Notes: generated by a model from the sequence alone, not told the origin. Positions 24,650-34,557 are shown, counted from the stretch's first letter. The stretch: 64,000 nt of DNA from Bacillus sp. N1-1 (GCF_009818105.1 NZ_CP046564.1:868001-932000), one strand, 5' to 3'. Numbers and translations are program-made.

Positions 24650-25309
24650 ATGGGCGTATTTTCATTTGAAATTGTTCGTGAGTATCTTCCTTTCTTTCTA
24701 AAGGGAGCCATGGTTACGGTCGGAGCGTCGTTAGCTGGGATACTAATTGGAAGCATTTTAGGGTTATTTATGGGAATTGGACGAATCTCAAAATCATGGT
24801 GGATTCGCTATCCATTTATCTGGTACATCAATGCTTTTAGAGGAACGCCATTATTCGTTCAAATTCTCCTCATTCATTTCGGCTTAATTCCGATAATTAT
24901 GGAATCAGTTAATCCACTTGTTTCTCTTATTGTGACGTTATCTTTGAATGCAACCGCATATATTGCTGAAATATTCCGTGCAGGAATTCAATCGATCGAT
25001 CGAGGGCAAATGGAAGCCGCACGATCGCTTGGAATGACGCATGTTCAGGCGATGCGCCATGTGATTCTGCCACAAGCATTTAAGAGAATGATCCCTCCAC
25101 TTGGCAATGAATTTATTGTGCTATTAAAGGACTCTTCTCTTGGAGCGATTATCGCCGCACCAGAACTAATGTACTGGGGTAGAGCCGCTCAAGGACAATA
25201 TTATCGCGTTTGGGAACCGTATTTAACTGTAGCTATCATTTACTTGATCCTTACCCTTTCGTTGACGTATTTATTAAATTACATCGAAAGGAGATTGGAT
25301 ACCGCATGA
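24650..25309 (+). CDS. Polar amino acid ABC transporter permease
   Basis: 219 residues, about five membrane helices, of the HisMQ type. The EAA loop that docks to the ATPase reads [22 protein letters not shown], and an upstream [15 protein letters not shown] helix is typical. Forms a homodimeric channel with the ATPase encoded next. ATG after AAAGGAG. Its TGA stop overlaps the start codon of the ATPase gene. Confidence 0.9.
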   Translation: MGVFSFEIVREYLPFFLKGAMVTVGASLAGILIGSILGLFMGIGRISKSWWIRYPFIWYINAFRGTPLFVQILLIHFGLIPIIMESVNPLVSLIVTLSLNATAYIAEIFRAGIQSIDRGQMEAARSLGMTHVQAMRHVILPQAFKRMIPPLGNEFIVLLKDSSLGAIIAAPELMYWGRAAQGQYYRVWEPYLTVAIIYLILTLSLTYLLNYIERRLDTA

Positions 25310-26028
25310 TTAAAGTCGAGCGTCTGAAGAAATCATTTGGTGATTTAGAAGTTCTAAAAGAAATTAATGTCGAAATTAAACCACAGGAAGTTGTCGTTGT
25401 GATTGGTCCATCTGGCTCGGGCAAATCTACTTTTCTAAGATGTTTAAATCTTTTAGAATCGATCACTGGTGGAAAAGTGACGATTAAGGATCAGGATTTA
25501 ACAGCGAAGGGAACAAATATCAATCAAGTGCGAACGAATGTAGGAATGGTATTTCAACAGTTTAATTTATTTCCTCACAAGACAGTGCTTGAAAACATCA
25601 TGATATCTCCTATGAAAGTGAGAAAGTGGCAGCGCAAACAAGCTGAAGAGAAGGGACTTGCTCTTCTTCGTAAGGTAGGTCTTTATGAAAAGGCACATGT
25701 CTATCCTGACTCTTTATCTGGAGGACAAAAGCAGCGTGTTGCAATTGCGAGAGCACTTGCGATGGAGCCTGAAATTATGCTGTTTGATGAACCCACTTCT
25801 GCTTTGGATCCAGAGATGGTTGGAGAAGTGCTTGAAGTTATGAAAGATCTAGCCAAAGAGGGTATGACAATGGTCGTTGTCACGCACGAAATGGGATTCG
25901 CAAAAGAAGTAGGGGATCGCGTTTTGTTTATGGACGGGGGATACATCGTCGAGGAAAATGTGCCAATTGAACTATTTGAACATCCTAAGGAAGAAAGAAC
26001 GAAAGCCTTTTTGAGCAAAGTGCTTTAA
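25306..26028 (+). CDS. Polar amino acid ABC transporter ATP-binding protein
   Basis: 240 residues, standard GlnQ/ArtM length. Walker [11 protein letters not shown]-loop [10 protein letters not shown], signature LSGGQKQR, Walker [16 protein letters not shown] and switch His in [10 protein letters not shown] are all intact. ATG 25306 overlaps the permease stop (ATGA), giving translational coupling; an open frame extends upstream inside the permease but is not used. Confidence 0.92.
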   Translation: MIKVERLKKSFGDLEVLKEINVEIKPQEVVVVIGPSGSGKSTFLRCLNLLESITGGKVTIKDQDLTAKGTNINQVRTNVGMVFQQFNLFPHKTVLENIMISPMKVRKWQRKQAEEKGLALLRKVGLYEKAHVYPDSLSGGQKQRVAIARALAMEPEIMLFDEPTSALDPEMVGEVLEVMKDLAKEGMTMVVVTHEMGFAKEVGDRVLFMDGGYIVEENVPIELFEHPKEERTKAFLSKVL

Positions 26029-26099
26029 TTAACATAATATTTGTTAAAAAAGGCTTGCTCTTTTCTTCAGTAAGATTTAAGATAAGTAAAATAACTTTG

Positions 26100-26338
26100 C
26101 GATGATGAAGAAGAGTAATCTTGAGAGACACTTTAGAGAGCTGATGGTTGGTGGGAATCAGCGTGTGCGACAGATGAATGGGCTTCTGAGCTTCCGGAAC
26201 TGAACAATTTAGTAGGATTCGGCGGAGCGTCTTACCGATACAAGAGACACCTTATCGAAGTTGGTTTCTGTAAGGGTAAGTGCGTTTACGTCGGTAAACG
26301 AATAAAGGTGGCACCACGGGGTCTCTCGTCCTTTTTTA
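26100..26338 (+). ncRNA. T-box leader, tryptophan-specific
   Basis: Leader of trpS. The T-box core AAAGGTGGCACCACGG is at ~26305-26320, followed by GGGTCTCTCGTCC and TTTTTT (terminator). Stem I shows the usual AGAGAGCTGATGGTTGGTGG region and, on its 3' side, GAATGGGCTTCTGAGC, where TGG (26179-26181) can be read as the Trp specifier codon. T-boxes bind uncharged tRNA and let transcription pass. The codon choice is supported by the downstream gene; full folding was not done. Confidence 0.88.
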
Positions 26339-26383
26339 TAGGATGAGGGGTCTTTTTGTGTTGTATTAAATGGAGGGGATCTT

Positions 26384-27388
26384 ATGCGGAAGACGATCGT
26401 AACAGGAATTAAACCAACAGGACGGGTGCATTTAGGAAATTATATTGGTGCCATTAAACCTGCGTAAGAGCAAGCAAGAAATGAGGAGCTAGACCCAGTC
26501 TATTTTGTTGCCGATTATCATGGATTAACAAAAGTTCGAGATCAGAAACAGATGCAAGAATTATCATATGGGATTGCGGCCACATGGCTTGCACTCGGGC
26601 TAGACCCTGCTAAGGTTATTTTCTATCGCCAATCAGATGTACCTGAGATTTTTGAACTTTCATGGGTTCTGGCCTGTTTTACACCTAAAGGTTTGATGAA
26701 TCGGGCTCATGCGTATAAAGCAATTGTCGATAAGAATCGTAAGGAAGATCGTGAAGAGGACGAAGGAGTAAATGTGGGAGTATTCACTTATCCGATCTTA
26801 ATGGCTGCAGATATATTACTGTTTCAATCCCATTACGTTCCTGTAGGAAAAGACCAAATCCAACATGTAGAGATTGCACGTGATTTAGCATCAGCTTTTA
26901 ACCATCAATTTGGAGAAATATTTACATTGCCTGATCACATAATCGATGAAAACACATCGGTCCTCCCTGGACTGGACGGTAGAAAGATGAGTAAAAGTTA
27001 TCATAATACGATTCCACTGTTTGAAGAGCCGCCTAAGCTTAAGAAGTTAATCAATCGCATTACAACGGATTCAACCGGGCCAACGGATCCAAAAAACCCT
27101 AACGACTCTACTGTTTTTGCTCTGTATAAGGAGTTTGCAAGTGAAGAACAGACGGTTAAAATGAGAAAGAGATTTGAAGAAGGAATTGGATGGGGTGAAG
27201 CGAAAAAAGAGCTTTTTCTCCTAATGAATGATTTCCTTACTGAACCACGCGAAACGTTTCGCTACTATATGTCTCATACGGATGAACTTGACCGCATCCT
27301 TGAAGAAGGTGCAAAGAAAGCAAGGGCAAAAGCGCAACCGTTATTACAAGAAGTAAAAAGCAAGCTTGGTATTCGGGTGCACACTTAA
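26384..27388 (+). pseudogene. trpS: Tryptophanyl-tRNA synthetase gene with an in-frame TAA at codon 28
   Basis: The frame starts at ATG 26384 after TGGAGGGG and reads TIVTGIKPTGRVHLGNYIG (HIGH-like motif), then AIKPA-stop-EQARNEEL at 26465-26467, where homologues have a leucine. After the stop the same frame runs intact for over 300 codons with YFVADYHGLT, NVGVFTYPILMAADILL, VGKDQIQHVE and the KMSKS motif in DGRKMSKSY. The next in-frame Met (26552) would drop the HIGH region, so the product would be inactive unless the stop is read through. A single base (TTA to TAA) explains the damage. The T-box leader is intact. Could be a sequencing error or a recently lost paralogue. Confidence 0.85.
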
Positions 27389-27453
27389 CCTCTGTTTCAT
27401 TTATGCCGATAGAGAGACTGAACAGATTTTTTTAATGTCGGAGGCACAGAATC

Positions 27454-29874
27454 ATGATTGAAATGTCAGGACAGTACAATTGGTGGATCGTTTTACTGTC
27501 TTTAATAATAGCCGTTTTTGCATCATATAGCGCGTTAGATCTTGCGGGTCGCGTAGCTTATTCAAAAGGGATACGCAAATGGATATGGGTTGTTGGAGGA
27601 GCGGGTACAATGGGGATTGGGATCTGGTCCATGCATTTTATCGGTATGCTGGCTTTTTCGATGGCGATGCCGATGACTTACAACATTCCGCTTGTTTTCT
27701 TATCCATAGGAGCTGCATTCTTAGGTTCATTAATCGCCCTTTTGGCTGTTGGTGGAAAACAATTATCCATAAGAAGACTAATCGTTGGAACGATATTTAT
27801 GTCAGGTGCTATTATCGCCATGCATTATATTGGGATGGAAGCTATGGAAATGGTCGAGATTACTTATAATCCCTGGCTGCTAAGTTTATCAGCTCTAATC
27901 GCGGTTGTTGCTTCTTTTGGAGCGCTGAAATTATCATTTACCCTTTCAAGACCAAAGAAAATTCGTCATATCATTCTTTTGAAATTAGGCAGTGCAAGTG
28001 TGAAGGGAATGGCGATCGCAGGCATGCATTATGTTGGGCTAGAGGCTGCCACCTTTTATATGGCACAATATCATAATCCACTTGTGAACGGATTAGATAC
28101 GTCAGCCCTATCGATTGTGATTGCCATTGGCACACTTTGTATTCAGACTATTTTAATCTTCGGGATTGTCACCGAACGTAAGTTTATTAAGCAGGAATCG
28201 GAGTTGAAGGGAAACGATTATCGCTTGCGTTCCCTTTTAACGTATAGCATCGATGCGATCTTAACGCTTACAGTAGACGGCAGAATTCGTTCACTGAATC
28301 CTGCTGGAGAAGCGTTGTTTCAAGTAAAAAGGGATCAGATTAGTCATATCGACCCCATTGATTTTTTTGGAGAAGAGGAACATGAACGGGTAAGGAAATA
28401 CTTTCTTACTGTCCATGAAACGAGACAGGCAGTTGGTTTTAATACGAAGATATTTACACTTGACAGAGACGTTCGTGAGTTAAATGTAACGTTTGTTCCG
28501 ATCTATTTAAATGAAAAGCTTGATCGCATTTATGCGATGACAAAAGATATTACGAGACAGCAAAAGGCGGAAAGACAAACTTATCACATGGCTTATTATG
28601 ATGCATTAACTTCTTTACCGAATCGTCGTTCGTTTGTCGAGCACTTAGAAAGCTATCTCAAAAATGATAAACATGATGACCTGGCAGTGATGATGCTAGA
28701 TTTGGATCGCTTTAAAGTGATTAACGATGCCCTCGGTCACAATACAGGGGATCTGTTCCTTTGTGCAGTAGCAGAGCGATTGGAGTCACGTGTGTCCCCT
28801 TATGGTTTCCTTGCTCGGCTTGGTGGAGATGAGTTTGTTATTGTGCTTAATGGTTTTAAAGACATCTATCCAGATGACCTTGCAAACCAAATTATTGAAG
28901 CTTTTGAGACGCCGTTTCGCATAGGTTCCCATGATCTATCGACTTCGGCAAGTATTGGGATTGCTGTAACGCCAGCTGATGGGAGCGATGTGGAATCATT
29001 AATGAAACGTGCGGACATTGCGATGTATTCAGCAAAGGGACGCAACCGTCAGAAATACCAGTTCTATTCATCAGCAATGGGGCTAAAAAGCGAATCAAGA
29101 TTGGTGGAAGAAAGCTCGTTAAGGACGGCACTGATCAATCAGGATTTTATTTTACATTATCAACCACAGGTGAAATGTGAGGATGGCGCACTTTCTGGAG
29201 TCGAGGCGCTTGTGCGCTGGCAGGTGAATGAGGGAGAACTCCGTTACCCAGGTGACTTTATTTCCCTAGCTGAAGAAACGGGATTAATTGTCGAGCTTGG
29301 ACGTCAAGTGCTCGCAATGGCGTGTGAGCAAGCGAAGAAATGGAGCGATCGAGGCCATTCTCTTCGCGTTTCAGTTAATCTCTCGCCTAAACAATTTCAA
29401 AGTGATGAACTCATTACAACGGTAAAAGAAACGCTTGACCATTACAAGCTTGACCCTGAGTTACTTGAGCTTGAAGTAACAGAAAGTATGACAATGGAAA
29501 ATTCGACTCGTTCGTCATGGATGATTACTTCACTTCGTGACCTCGGTGTTAGTATTTCAATTGATGACTTTGGCACAGGTCACAGCTCTTTAAGTTATTT
29601 AAAAGACTTTTCGATTAACCAGGTGAAAATTGATAAATCCTTTATTGATGAACTGACTCGGAATGTGAAATCTGATCAGATTACGAGTGCCATTATCGCG
29701 ATGAGCAAGCAATTGAAATTGCAAGTGATCGCAGAAGGGGTTGAAACGGTTGAACAAGCTGAATTTCTATCTCAAAAAGGCTGTGATAGCATACAGGGTT
29801 ATTACTACAGTAAGCCTGTTTCATCGAACCAAATAGAAGAAAATTATTTAATGATTGACCAAGAACCGGCTTAG
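27454..29874 (+). CDS. MHYT-PAS-GGDEF-EAL cyclic-di-GMP signalling protein
   Basis: 806 residues. Seven N-terminal helices hold three copies of the MHYT motif (WSMHFIGML, AMHYIGMEAM, GMHYVGLEA), thought to sense a diatomic gas or copper. A PAS domain spans roughly 255-365. The diguanylate cyclase site is intact (LARLGGDEFVIVL, ~residue 452) and the phosphodiesterase signature is EALVRW (~582) with DDFGTGHSSLSYL (~706). Both making and breaking c-di-GMP are therefore possible. Close in design to the YkoW protein of B. subtilis. Own terminator follows. Confidence 0.9.
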   Translation: MIEMSGQYNWWIVLLSLIIAVFASYSALDLAGRVAYSKGIRKWIWVVGGAGTMGIGIWSMHFIGMLAFSMAMPMTYNIPLVFLSIGAAFLGSLIALLAVGGKQLSIRRLIVGTIFMSGAIIAMHYIGMEAMEMVEITYNPWLLSLSALIAVVASFGALKLSFTLSRPKKIRHIILLKLGSASVKGMAIAGMHYVGLEAATFYMAQYHNPLVNGLDTSALSIVIAIGTLCIQTILIFGIVTERKFIKQESELKGNDYRLRSLLTYSIDAILTLTVDGRIRSLNPAGEALFQVKRDQISHIDPIDFFGEEEHERVRKYFLTVHETRQAVGFNTKIFTLDRDVRELNVTFVPIYLNEKLDRIYAMTKDITRQQKAERQTYHMAYYDALTSLPNRRSFVEHLESYLKNDKHDDLAVMMLDLDRFKVINDALGHNTGDLFLCAVAERLESRVSPYGFLARLGGDEFVIVLNGFKDIYPDDLANQIIEAFETPFRIGSHDLSTSASIGIAVTPADGSDVESLMKRADIAMYSAKGRNRQKYQFYSSAMGLKSESRLVEESSLRTALINQDFILHYQPQVKCEDGALSGVEALVRWQVNEGELRYPGDFISLAEETGLIVELGRQVLAMACEQAKKWSDRGHSLRVSVNLSPKQFQSDELITTVKETLDHYKLDPELLELEVTESMTMENSTRSSWMITSLRDLGVSISIDDFGTGHSSLSYLKDFSINQVKIDKSFIDELTRNVKSDQITSAIIAMSKQLKLQVIAEGVETVEQAEFLSQKGCDSIQGYYYSKPVSSNQIEENYLMIDQEPA

Positions 29875-29887
29875 TAGAAACCATGTT

Positions 29888-29918
29888 AAACCACACTGTT
29901 ATCATCGTGTGGTTTTTT
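29888..29918 (+). terminator. Terminator after the GGDEF-EAL gene
   Basis: AAACCACAC / GTGTGGTTT with ~10-base loop and run of T. Confidence 0.85.
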
Positions 29919-29947
29919 GTATAGGGGTGACACGTCTATCCACAATA

Positions 29948-30006
29948 TTGACAGTTTGTTAACCTCATGATAATTTAATGTTAACTATAACTTATTTTAA
30001 GTTAAC
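29948..30006 (+). promoter_or_regulatory. bioB promoter with three GTTAAC sites (BirA-type operator)
   Basis: TTGACA at 29948-29953 with GATAAT/TAATTT about 15-17 bp on. Three GTTAAC hexamers begin at 29958, 29980 and 30001, spaced 22 and 21 bp, the first one inside the promoter spacer (TTTGTTAACC). Gram-positive BirA boxes are built from TTGTTAAC half-sites, so biotin-dependent repression is likely; three half-sites rather than two is notable. Confidence 0.65.
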
Positions 30007-30026
30007 ATATTATCGGGAGGCGTATG

Positions 30027-31022
30027 ATGCAAAAAGTAATGGAACATGCGGTGGAGAGCTGGGAGCATTTTGCTGATTTAGCACTAGAGGGGAAAACATT
30101 AACAAAAGAACAGGCTTTAACGATTTTATCATCACCAGATGAGCAGTTATTACCCCTTTTACATGCGGCTTTTAGAGTACGAAAGCACTACTATGGTAAG
30201 AAAGTGAAGTTAAATATGATTATCAATGCAAAAAGTGGGCTATGTCCGGAAGATTGTGGATATTGTGCTCAATCCGCTTTTGCGGACACAAGCGTCAGTA
30301 AATATCCTTTACTTGATCAAGAAACATTAGTTGAAGGGGCAAAAGAAGCAATGCATCGTAAAGCAGGTACTTACTGTATCGTTATGAGTGGACGCGGAGC
30401 AACAAATCGAGAACTAGATAAAGTGATTGGTGCCGTCGAGCATATAAAGTCAGAAATGCCGCTAAAAATTTGTGCGTGTCTCGGTATTCTCTCTGAGGAA
30501 CAAACAGATCGGTTAAAACAAGCGGGGGTCGATCGTTATAATCATAATGTCAATACAAGTAAGGGGTACCATGAAAAGGTTACGTCAACACATACATATG
30601 ATCATCGTGTAAAAACAGTAGACAATGTGAAAAGATCTGGGATCTCCCCTTGTTCTGGTTGCATAATTGGCATGGGAGAAACACTTGAGGATGTGTATGA
30701 CATAGCATATGAACTTCGTCAAATTGATGCCGATTCCATTCCTGTTAATTTTCTCTATTCTGTACCAGGGACTAAGCTTGAAAAGATGGATGAACTGAAT
30801 CCGCGCTACTGTTTAAAAGTATTAGCGCTTTTTCGCTTCATGAACCCAACGAAAGAAATTCGGGTTTCAGGGGGACGTGAGGTTAATCTCCGCTCTCTTC
30901 AGGTAATGAGTCTATATGCAGCAAATTCTATTTTTGTTGGAGACTACTTAACAACGGATGGTGCGGATGCAACAGCGGATCATCAGATGATAGAGGATCT
31001 TGGATTTGAAATTGAATCATAG
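30027..31022 (+). CDS. bioB: Biotin synthase
   Basis: 331-residue radical-SAM enzyme that inserts sulfur into dethiobiotin. The CxxxCxxC cluster site is GLCPEDCGYC, with downstream CACLGILS, NHNVNTSKGYH and CSGCIIGMGE holding the 2Fe-2S ligands and substrate residues. Of two adjacent ATG codons (30024, 30027) the second has better spacing from GGGAGG. It stands alone, without bioADF, as in lineages that take up dethiobiotin or hold the rest elsewhere. Likely controlled by the GTTAAC sites upstream. Confidence 0.92.
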   Translation: MQKVMEHAVESWEHFADLALEGKTLTKEQALTILSSPDEQLLPLLHAAFRVRKHYYGKKVKLNMIINAKSGLCPEDCGYCAQSAFADTSVSKYPLLDQETLVEGAKEAMHRKAGTYCIVMSGRGATNRELDKVIGAVEHIKSEMPLKICACLGILSEEQTDRLKQAGVDRYNHNVNTSKGYHEKVTSTHTYDHRVKTVDNVKRSGISPCSGCIIGMGETLEDVYDIAYELRQIDADSIPVNFLYSVPGTKLEKMDELNPRYCLKVLALFRFMNPTKEIRVSGGREVNLRSLQVMSLYAANSIFVGDYLTTDGADATADHQMIEDLGFEIES

Positions 31023-31024
31023 AG

Positions 31025-31060
31025 AAAAAGGACTGCCTTTACTTACGGGCGGTCCTTTTT
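31025..31060. terminator. Bidirectional terminator between bioB and GAF-STAS gene
   Basis: AAAAAGGACTGCC / GGCGGTCCTTTTT, A run before, T run after. Confidence 0.88.
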
Positions 31061-31901
31061 AATGTTTAATAATCTTGTATCCAATCCAATTTAAGGCCTG
31101 TTGTAGATTTGATTTCACTACAATTTGCTCGAAATCACTTGTAGCATGGACGGCTTTAATCGCAAGCTCTGGACGAATACCCGTTACAATCATCTGAACA
31201 CCGATCAACTTAAGGGATTGGCCAATCTTTAACAAGTTTGTTGCACTTTCAGTATGAATATTCACTAACCCTGATAAGTCGAAGATCAAATAGTCCAGCT
31301 GATTTTTTGCACTCTCAGCAAGCGCTCTTTCCATTAGTCGTTCGGTTCGTATCTCATTCACGTCACCGATAATTGGAAGAATTGCTACTTCCTCTGATAT
31401 AGGAACAACAGGAACAGAGAGGGACTCAATTTCTGTGTTCGCTCGCTCTAATTCAAGAACATTCCCCAGAAGATTGGCCATCGCTTTAAATAAGTCGATA
31501 TGGTCCTGGGTATAGTGAAATGGTTTTAAATCAAGACCGCATAATGTACCGTAATTATCGCCATTTCGGTAATAAATCGGTGCTCCGATTAACGAGCCAC
31601 CACCAAGGTTTTTAGTTACTTCCATATCTTTTGTTGAATCGTGAGTAGCTAAATCATCAATGATAAGGGGTTCACGACCGCCTTTTACAATGAATTGTCA
31701 GAAAGAATCTCGATAAAGGGTTTCAAAACCTGATTCGAGAATAATTTCATCTCTGTTAAAGGAAGAAATAATATCGACATCGGTTTTGTCATTTTTTGCA
31801 ATAAAAAATGTATTAACACCTACGAATTTACTTATAACCTCTAGTACATCTCTCGAAGCATCTTCGATCGAAGTATAGGTCGGGGTATTTGACTGAATCA
31901 C
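31059..31901 (-). pseudogene. GAF-STAS (RsbR-like) regulator gene interrupted by an in-frame TGA
   Basis: The minus-strand frame starts at GTG 31901 (AGAGAGGTG upstream) with a GAF domain (SIEDASRDVLEVISKFVGVN), reaches ETLYRDSF, then meets TGA (31698-31700) and continues in the same frame with QFIVKGGREPLIIDDLATHD to a complete STAS domain ending VKSNLQQALNWIGYKI. STAS holds LIFDLSGLVNIHTESATNLL. Such GAF-STAS proteins are RsbR-like parts of the stressosome that controls general stress. One base restores a 280-residue protein (a Cys or Trp codon fits at the position). Real mutation, recoding or sequencing error cannot be told apart here. Confidence 0.8.
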
Positions 31902-32222
31902 ATTTTTCACCTCTCTTCAATTGACGTTAAAACTCTGCTATCTCTATAGTATCGTATCATTGATGGGATAGATATGAAAAAATAAACCATTATAGATGTT
32001 AGATGACTCTTTTTAGGAGAGAGTAGCGGCTGAAATAAATTTTCACTCTTTTTAAATTTATAGCTTAAATGTTGATGATTAGGGTAAAAGAAGAAAAGAG
32101 AATTTTGAACTAGTCCTACAAAATGGTAGACGAAATTTATGCAAATGTAAAGGGAGATCTCGATGTATTCATTCTGCATCGTTTGTTATACGTAAGAAGC
32201 TAATTTTTTAAGAGGTGAGTTA
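31902..32222. other. Divergent intergenic region, no gene seen
   Basis: About 320 AT-rich bases between the GAF-STAS gene and the BCCT carrier. I see no clear promoter pair, repeat or RNA; only the ribosome-binding sites at each end. Confidence 0.5.
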
Positions 32223-33740
32223 ATGAAAAATGCAACGCTTGTTTTTTGGTATAGTCTCATTATTTGTACGTTGGTAGTGTTATGGGGGGCCATCTGGCCA
32301 GAGCATTTACAGTCAGTTACGTCCGCTGCTACAACTTATATATCGAGTCGATTTGGATGGTATTACCTCCTCATTATTATGGGGATTCTTATTTTTTGTG
32401 TGTACTTGATTTTTTCAAGATTTAAAGATATTAAACTTGGTGGAAAAGATGACAAGCCTGAATTCAGCCTGCCAACATGGTTTGCGATGCTTTTTAGTGC
32501 AGGAATGGGAATGGGAATGGTTTTCTGGACAACAGCAGAGCCAATCTCCCATGCTTTCAAAAGCAGTCCTAGTGGCGAATTAGGAACGGATAAAGCGATT
32601 GTCGAATCACTTCAATATTCCTTTTTTCACTGGGGGATTCACGCCTGGGCTGTTTATGCCCTTGTTGCGCTCGTACTCGCTTATTTTAAATTCCATAAAG
32701 GGTATCCCGGATTAATTAGTGCTACGCTAACCCCTTTGTTTGGAGAAAAACGAATGCAAGGGACTCTCGGACACATGATCGACACGCTTGCTGTTGTTGC
32801 GACAGTTGTAGGTGTTGCGGCAACGCTTGGCTTCGGATCAGCACAAATTAATCAAGGACTGAAGTTTTTATTTGATGCTCCAGCAAACTTCTCAGTACAG
32901 CTGCTTATTCTCGTGATTTCAACCGTATTGTTTATTGCTTCGGCATGGTCTGGATTAAAAAGAGGAATTAAATATTTAAGTAACATTAATATGATTCTCG
33001 GCTTTGCTCTTATGATTCTTCTCCTTATTGTCGGACCAACGCTGTATATTATGAACATGTTTACTGGCTCTTTAGGAGGTTATATCTCGAACTTCTTCGA
33101 TATGAGTTTCCACATTGAACCGATCAACAACGATCAGCGCTCATGGGTTGATAGTTGGACGATCTTTTACTGGGCATGGTGGATTTCATGGTCTCCTTTC
33201 GTTGGAATCTTTATCGCGAGAATTTCAAGAGGCCGAACGATAAAAGAATTTATGCTTGGTGTATTATTTGTTCCTTCGATCGTCTGCTTCATTTTCTTTG
33301 CGGTCTTTGGAGTCTCGGCTCTCGACTTGCAACAAAGTGGAATTGCGACGATTTCCGATTATTCGATTGAGACGGCAACATTTGCTGTTTTACAAGAGTA
33401 TCCCCTTGGAACATTAATGTCGTTTATTACGATTTTTGTTATCGCGATTTTCTTTATAACATCAGCGGACTCGGCTACATTTGTATTAGGAATGCTTAGT
33501 ACAACAGGATCATTGAATCCTTCAGCATTAATTAAGATCGTATGGGGATTAGCCCTTTCTGCTATGGCAGCTATCATCGTGTACTTCGGTGGAACACAAG
33601 GCTTGCAAAATATGCTAATCCTTGCCGCCTTACCATTTTCAATAGTCGTTCTTATGATGGGCTATTCCTTCTATCGAGCGGCGAGTAAAGAAGTTTTATC
33701 TAAAAGAAAAAGAGCAAAAACACAAAAAGAAGCGGTATAA
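32223..33740 (+). CDS. BCCT-family osmolyte (betaine/choline/carnitine) transporter
   Basis: 505 residues, 12 membrane helices. The family signature runs through FYWAWWISWSPFVGIFIAR and ISRGRTIKEF; the Gly-rich helix FSAGMGMGMVFWTTAEP is the sodium-coupled type. Takes up glycine betaine or related solutes under osmotic stress (OpuD/BetL group). No long regulatory tail is seen beyond a short basic end (SKRKRAKTQKEAV). ATG after AAGAGGTGAG; a terminator follows. Confidence 0.9.
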   Translation: MKNATLVFWYSLIICTLVVLWGAIWPEHLQSVTSAATTYISSRFGWYYLLIIMGILIFCVYLIFSRFKDIKLGGKDDKPEFSLPTWFAMLFSAGMGMGMVFWTTAEPISHAFKSSPSGELGTDKAIVESLQYSFFHWGIHAWAVYALVALVLAYFKFHKGYPGLISATLTPLFGEKRMQGTLGHMIDTLAVVATVVGVAATLGFGSAQINQGLKFLFDAPANFSVQLLILVISTVLFIASAWSGLKRGIKYLSNINMILGFALMILLLIVGPTLYIMNMFTGSLGGYISNFFDMSFHIEPINNDQRSWVDSWTIFYWAWWISWSPFVGIFIARISRGRTIKEFMLGVLFVPSIVCFIFFAVFGVSALDLQQSGIATISDYSIETATFAVLQEYPLGTLMSFITIFVIAIFFITSADSATFVLGMLSTTGSLNPSALIKIVWGLALSAMAAIIVYFGGTQGLQNMLILAALPFSIVVLMMGYSFYRAASKEVLSKRKRAKTQKEAV

Positions 33741-33746
33741 TGTGAT

Positions 33747-33784
33747 AAAAAGCTGTGTTCCTCAAAGGGGACGCAGCTTTTTTT
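33747..33784 (+). terminator. Terminator after the BCCT gene
   Basis: AAAAGCTGTGTTCC / GGGGACGCAGCTTTTTTTT with one G-T mismatch region and a long T run. Confidence 0.88.
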
Positions 33785-33849
33785 GGAGGAAAAAAGGATA
33801 AGATCGGGAATCTCTAATGAAAGGTAACTATGGAAGGAATGAATAAAAG

Positions 33850-34557
33850 TTGAAGCAAATTATCGCGATGGGTGGTGGAGGGTTTTCGATGGAACCCGAC
33901 AACCCGTTATTGGATCGCTATATCTTAAAGCAATCCCTCAGCAAGCAACCGAAAATCTGTTTTATCCCGACAGCTAGCGGTGATGCAGACGGATATATAG
34001 CGAAATTCTATGCCTTTTTTGAGAAGGAGTTATGCGTGCCATCTCATTTATCTTTATTTAAACCACCTGTACAGGATCTCGAAGCCTTCTTGTTAAGTCA
34101 GGATATTCTTTATGTAGGGGGAGGGAATACAAAAAATCTCCTCGCCCTCTGGAAAGAATGGGGACTTGATCAAATAATGAGAAAAGCCTGGGAGAAAGGT
34201 ATCGTTTTAGCCGGAATAAGCGCAGGGGCGATCTGCTGGTTTGAAAAAGGGGTCACGGATTCATTTGGAGATGAGCTCCACGCGTTGGAGTGTCTTGGGT
34301 TTCTACCGGGGAGCAGCTGTCCTCACTTTGACGGAGAAGAGAAGCGACGATCTGCCTATCATGAATTGATTGATTCACGTCACATGCAACCTGGGATAGC
34401 GCTCGACGATGGAGCAGCTGTTCATTATGTGGACAAAACGATTAAGGTGGTTGTGAGTTCACGAAAAGAGGCGTATGCCTATAAAGTTGAGAGAATGCAA
34501 ATAGGTGAAGAGCGGTTGGAGACGGTTTATCTCGGAAATGAAAAGGAGCATACATAA
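33850..34557 (+). CDS. Peptidase E-like (family S51) peptidase
   Basis: 235 residues. The nucleophile elbow is AGISAGAICW (Gly-x-Ser-Ala-Gly) and the preceding IPTASGDADGYIAKF and YVGGGNTKNLLALW blocks are typical of S51 peptidases, which in PepE cleave Asp-X dipeptides. Cytoplasmic. TTG 33850 is the start, behind GAAGGAATG. The next gene begins two bases after the stop, so the pair is translationally coupled. A second, exported S51 member lies at 50007. Confidence 0.85.
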   Translation: MKQIIAMGGGGFSMEPDNPLLDRYILKQSLSKQPKICFIPTASGDADGYIAKFYAFFEKELCVPSHLSLFKPPVQDLEAFLLSQDILYVGGGNTKNLLALWKEWGLDQIMRKAWEKGIVLAGISAGAICWFEKGVTDSFGDELHALECLGFLPGSSCPHFDGEEKRRSAYHELIDSRHMQPGIALDDGAAVHYVDKTIKVVVSSRKEAYAYKVERMQIGEERLETVYLGNEKEHT

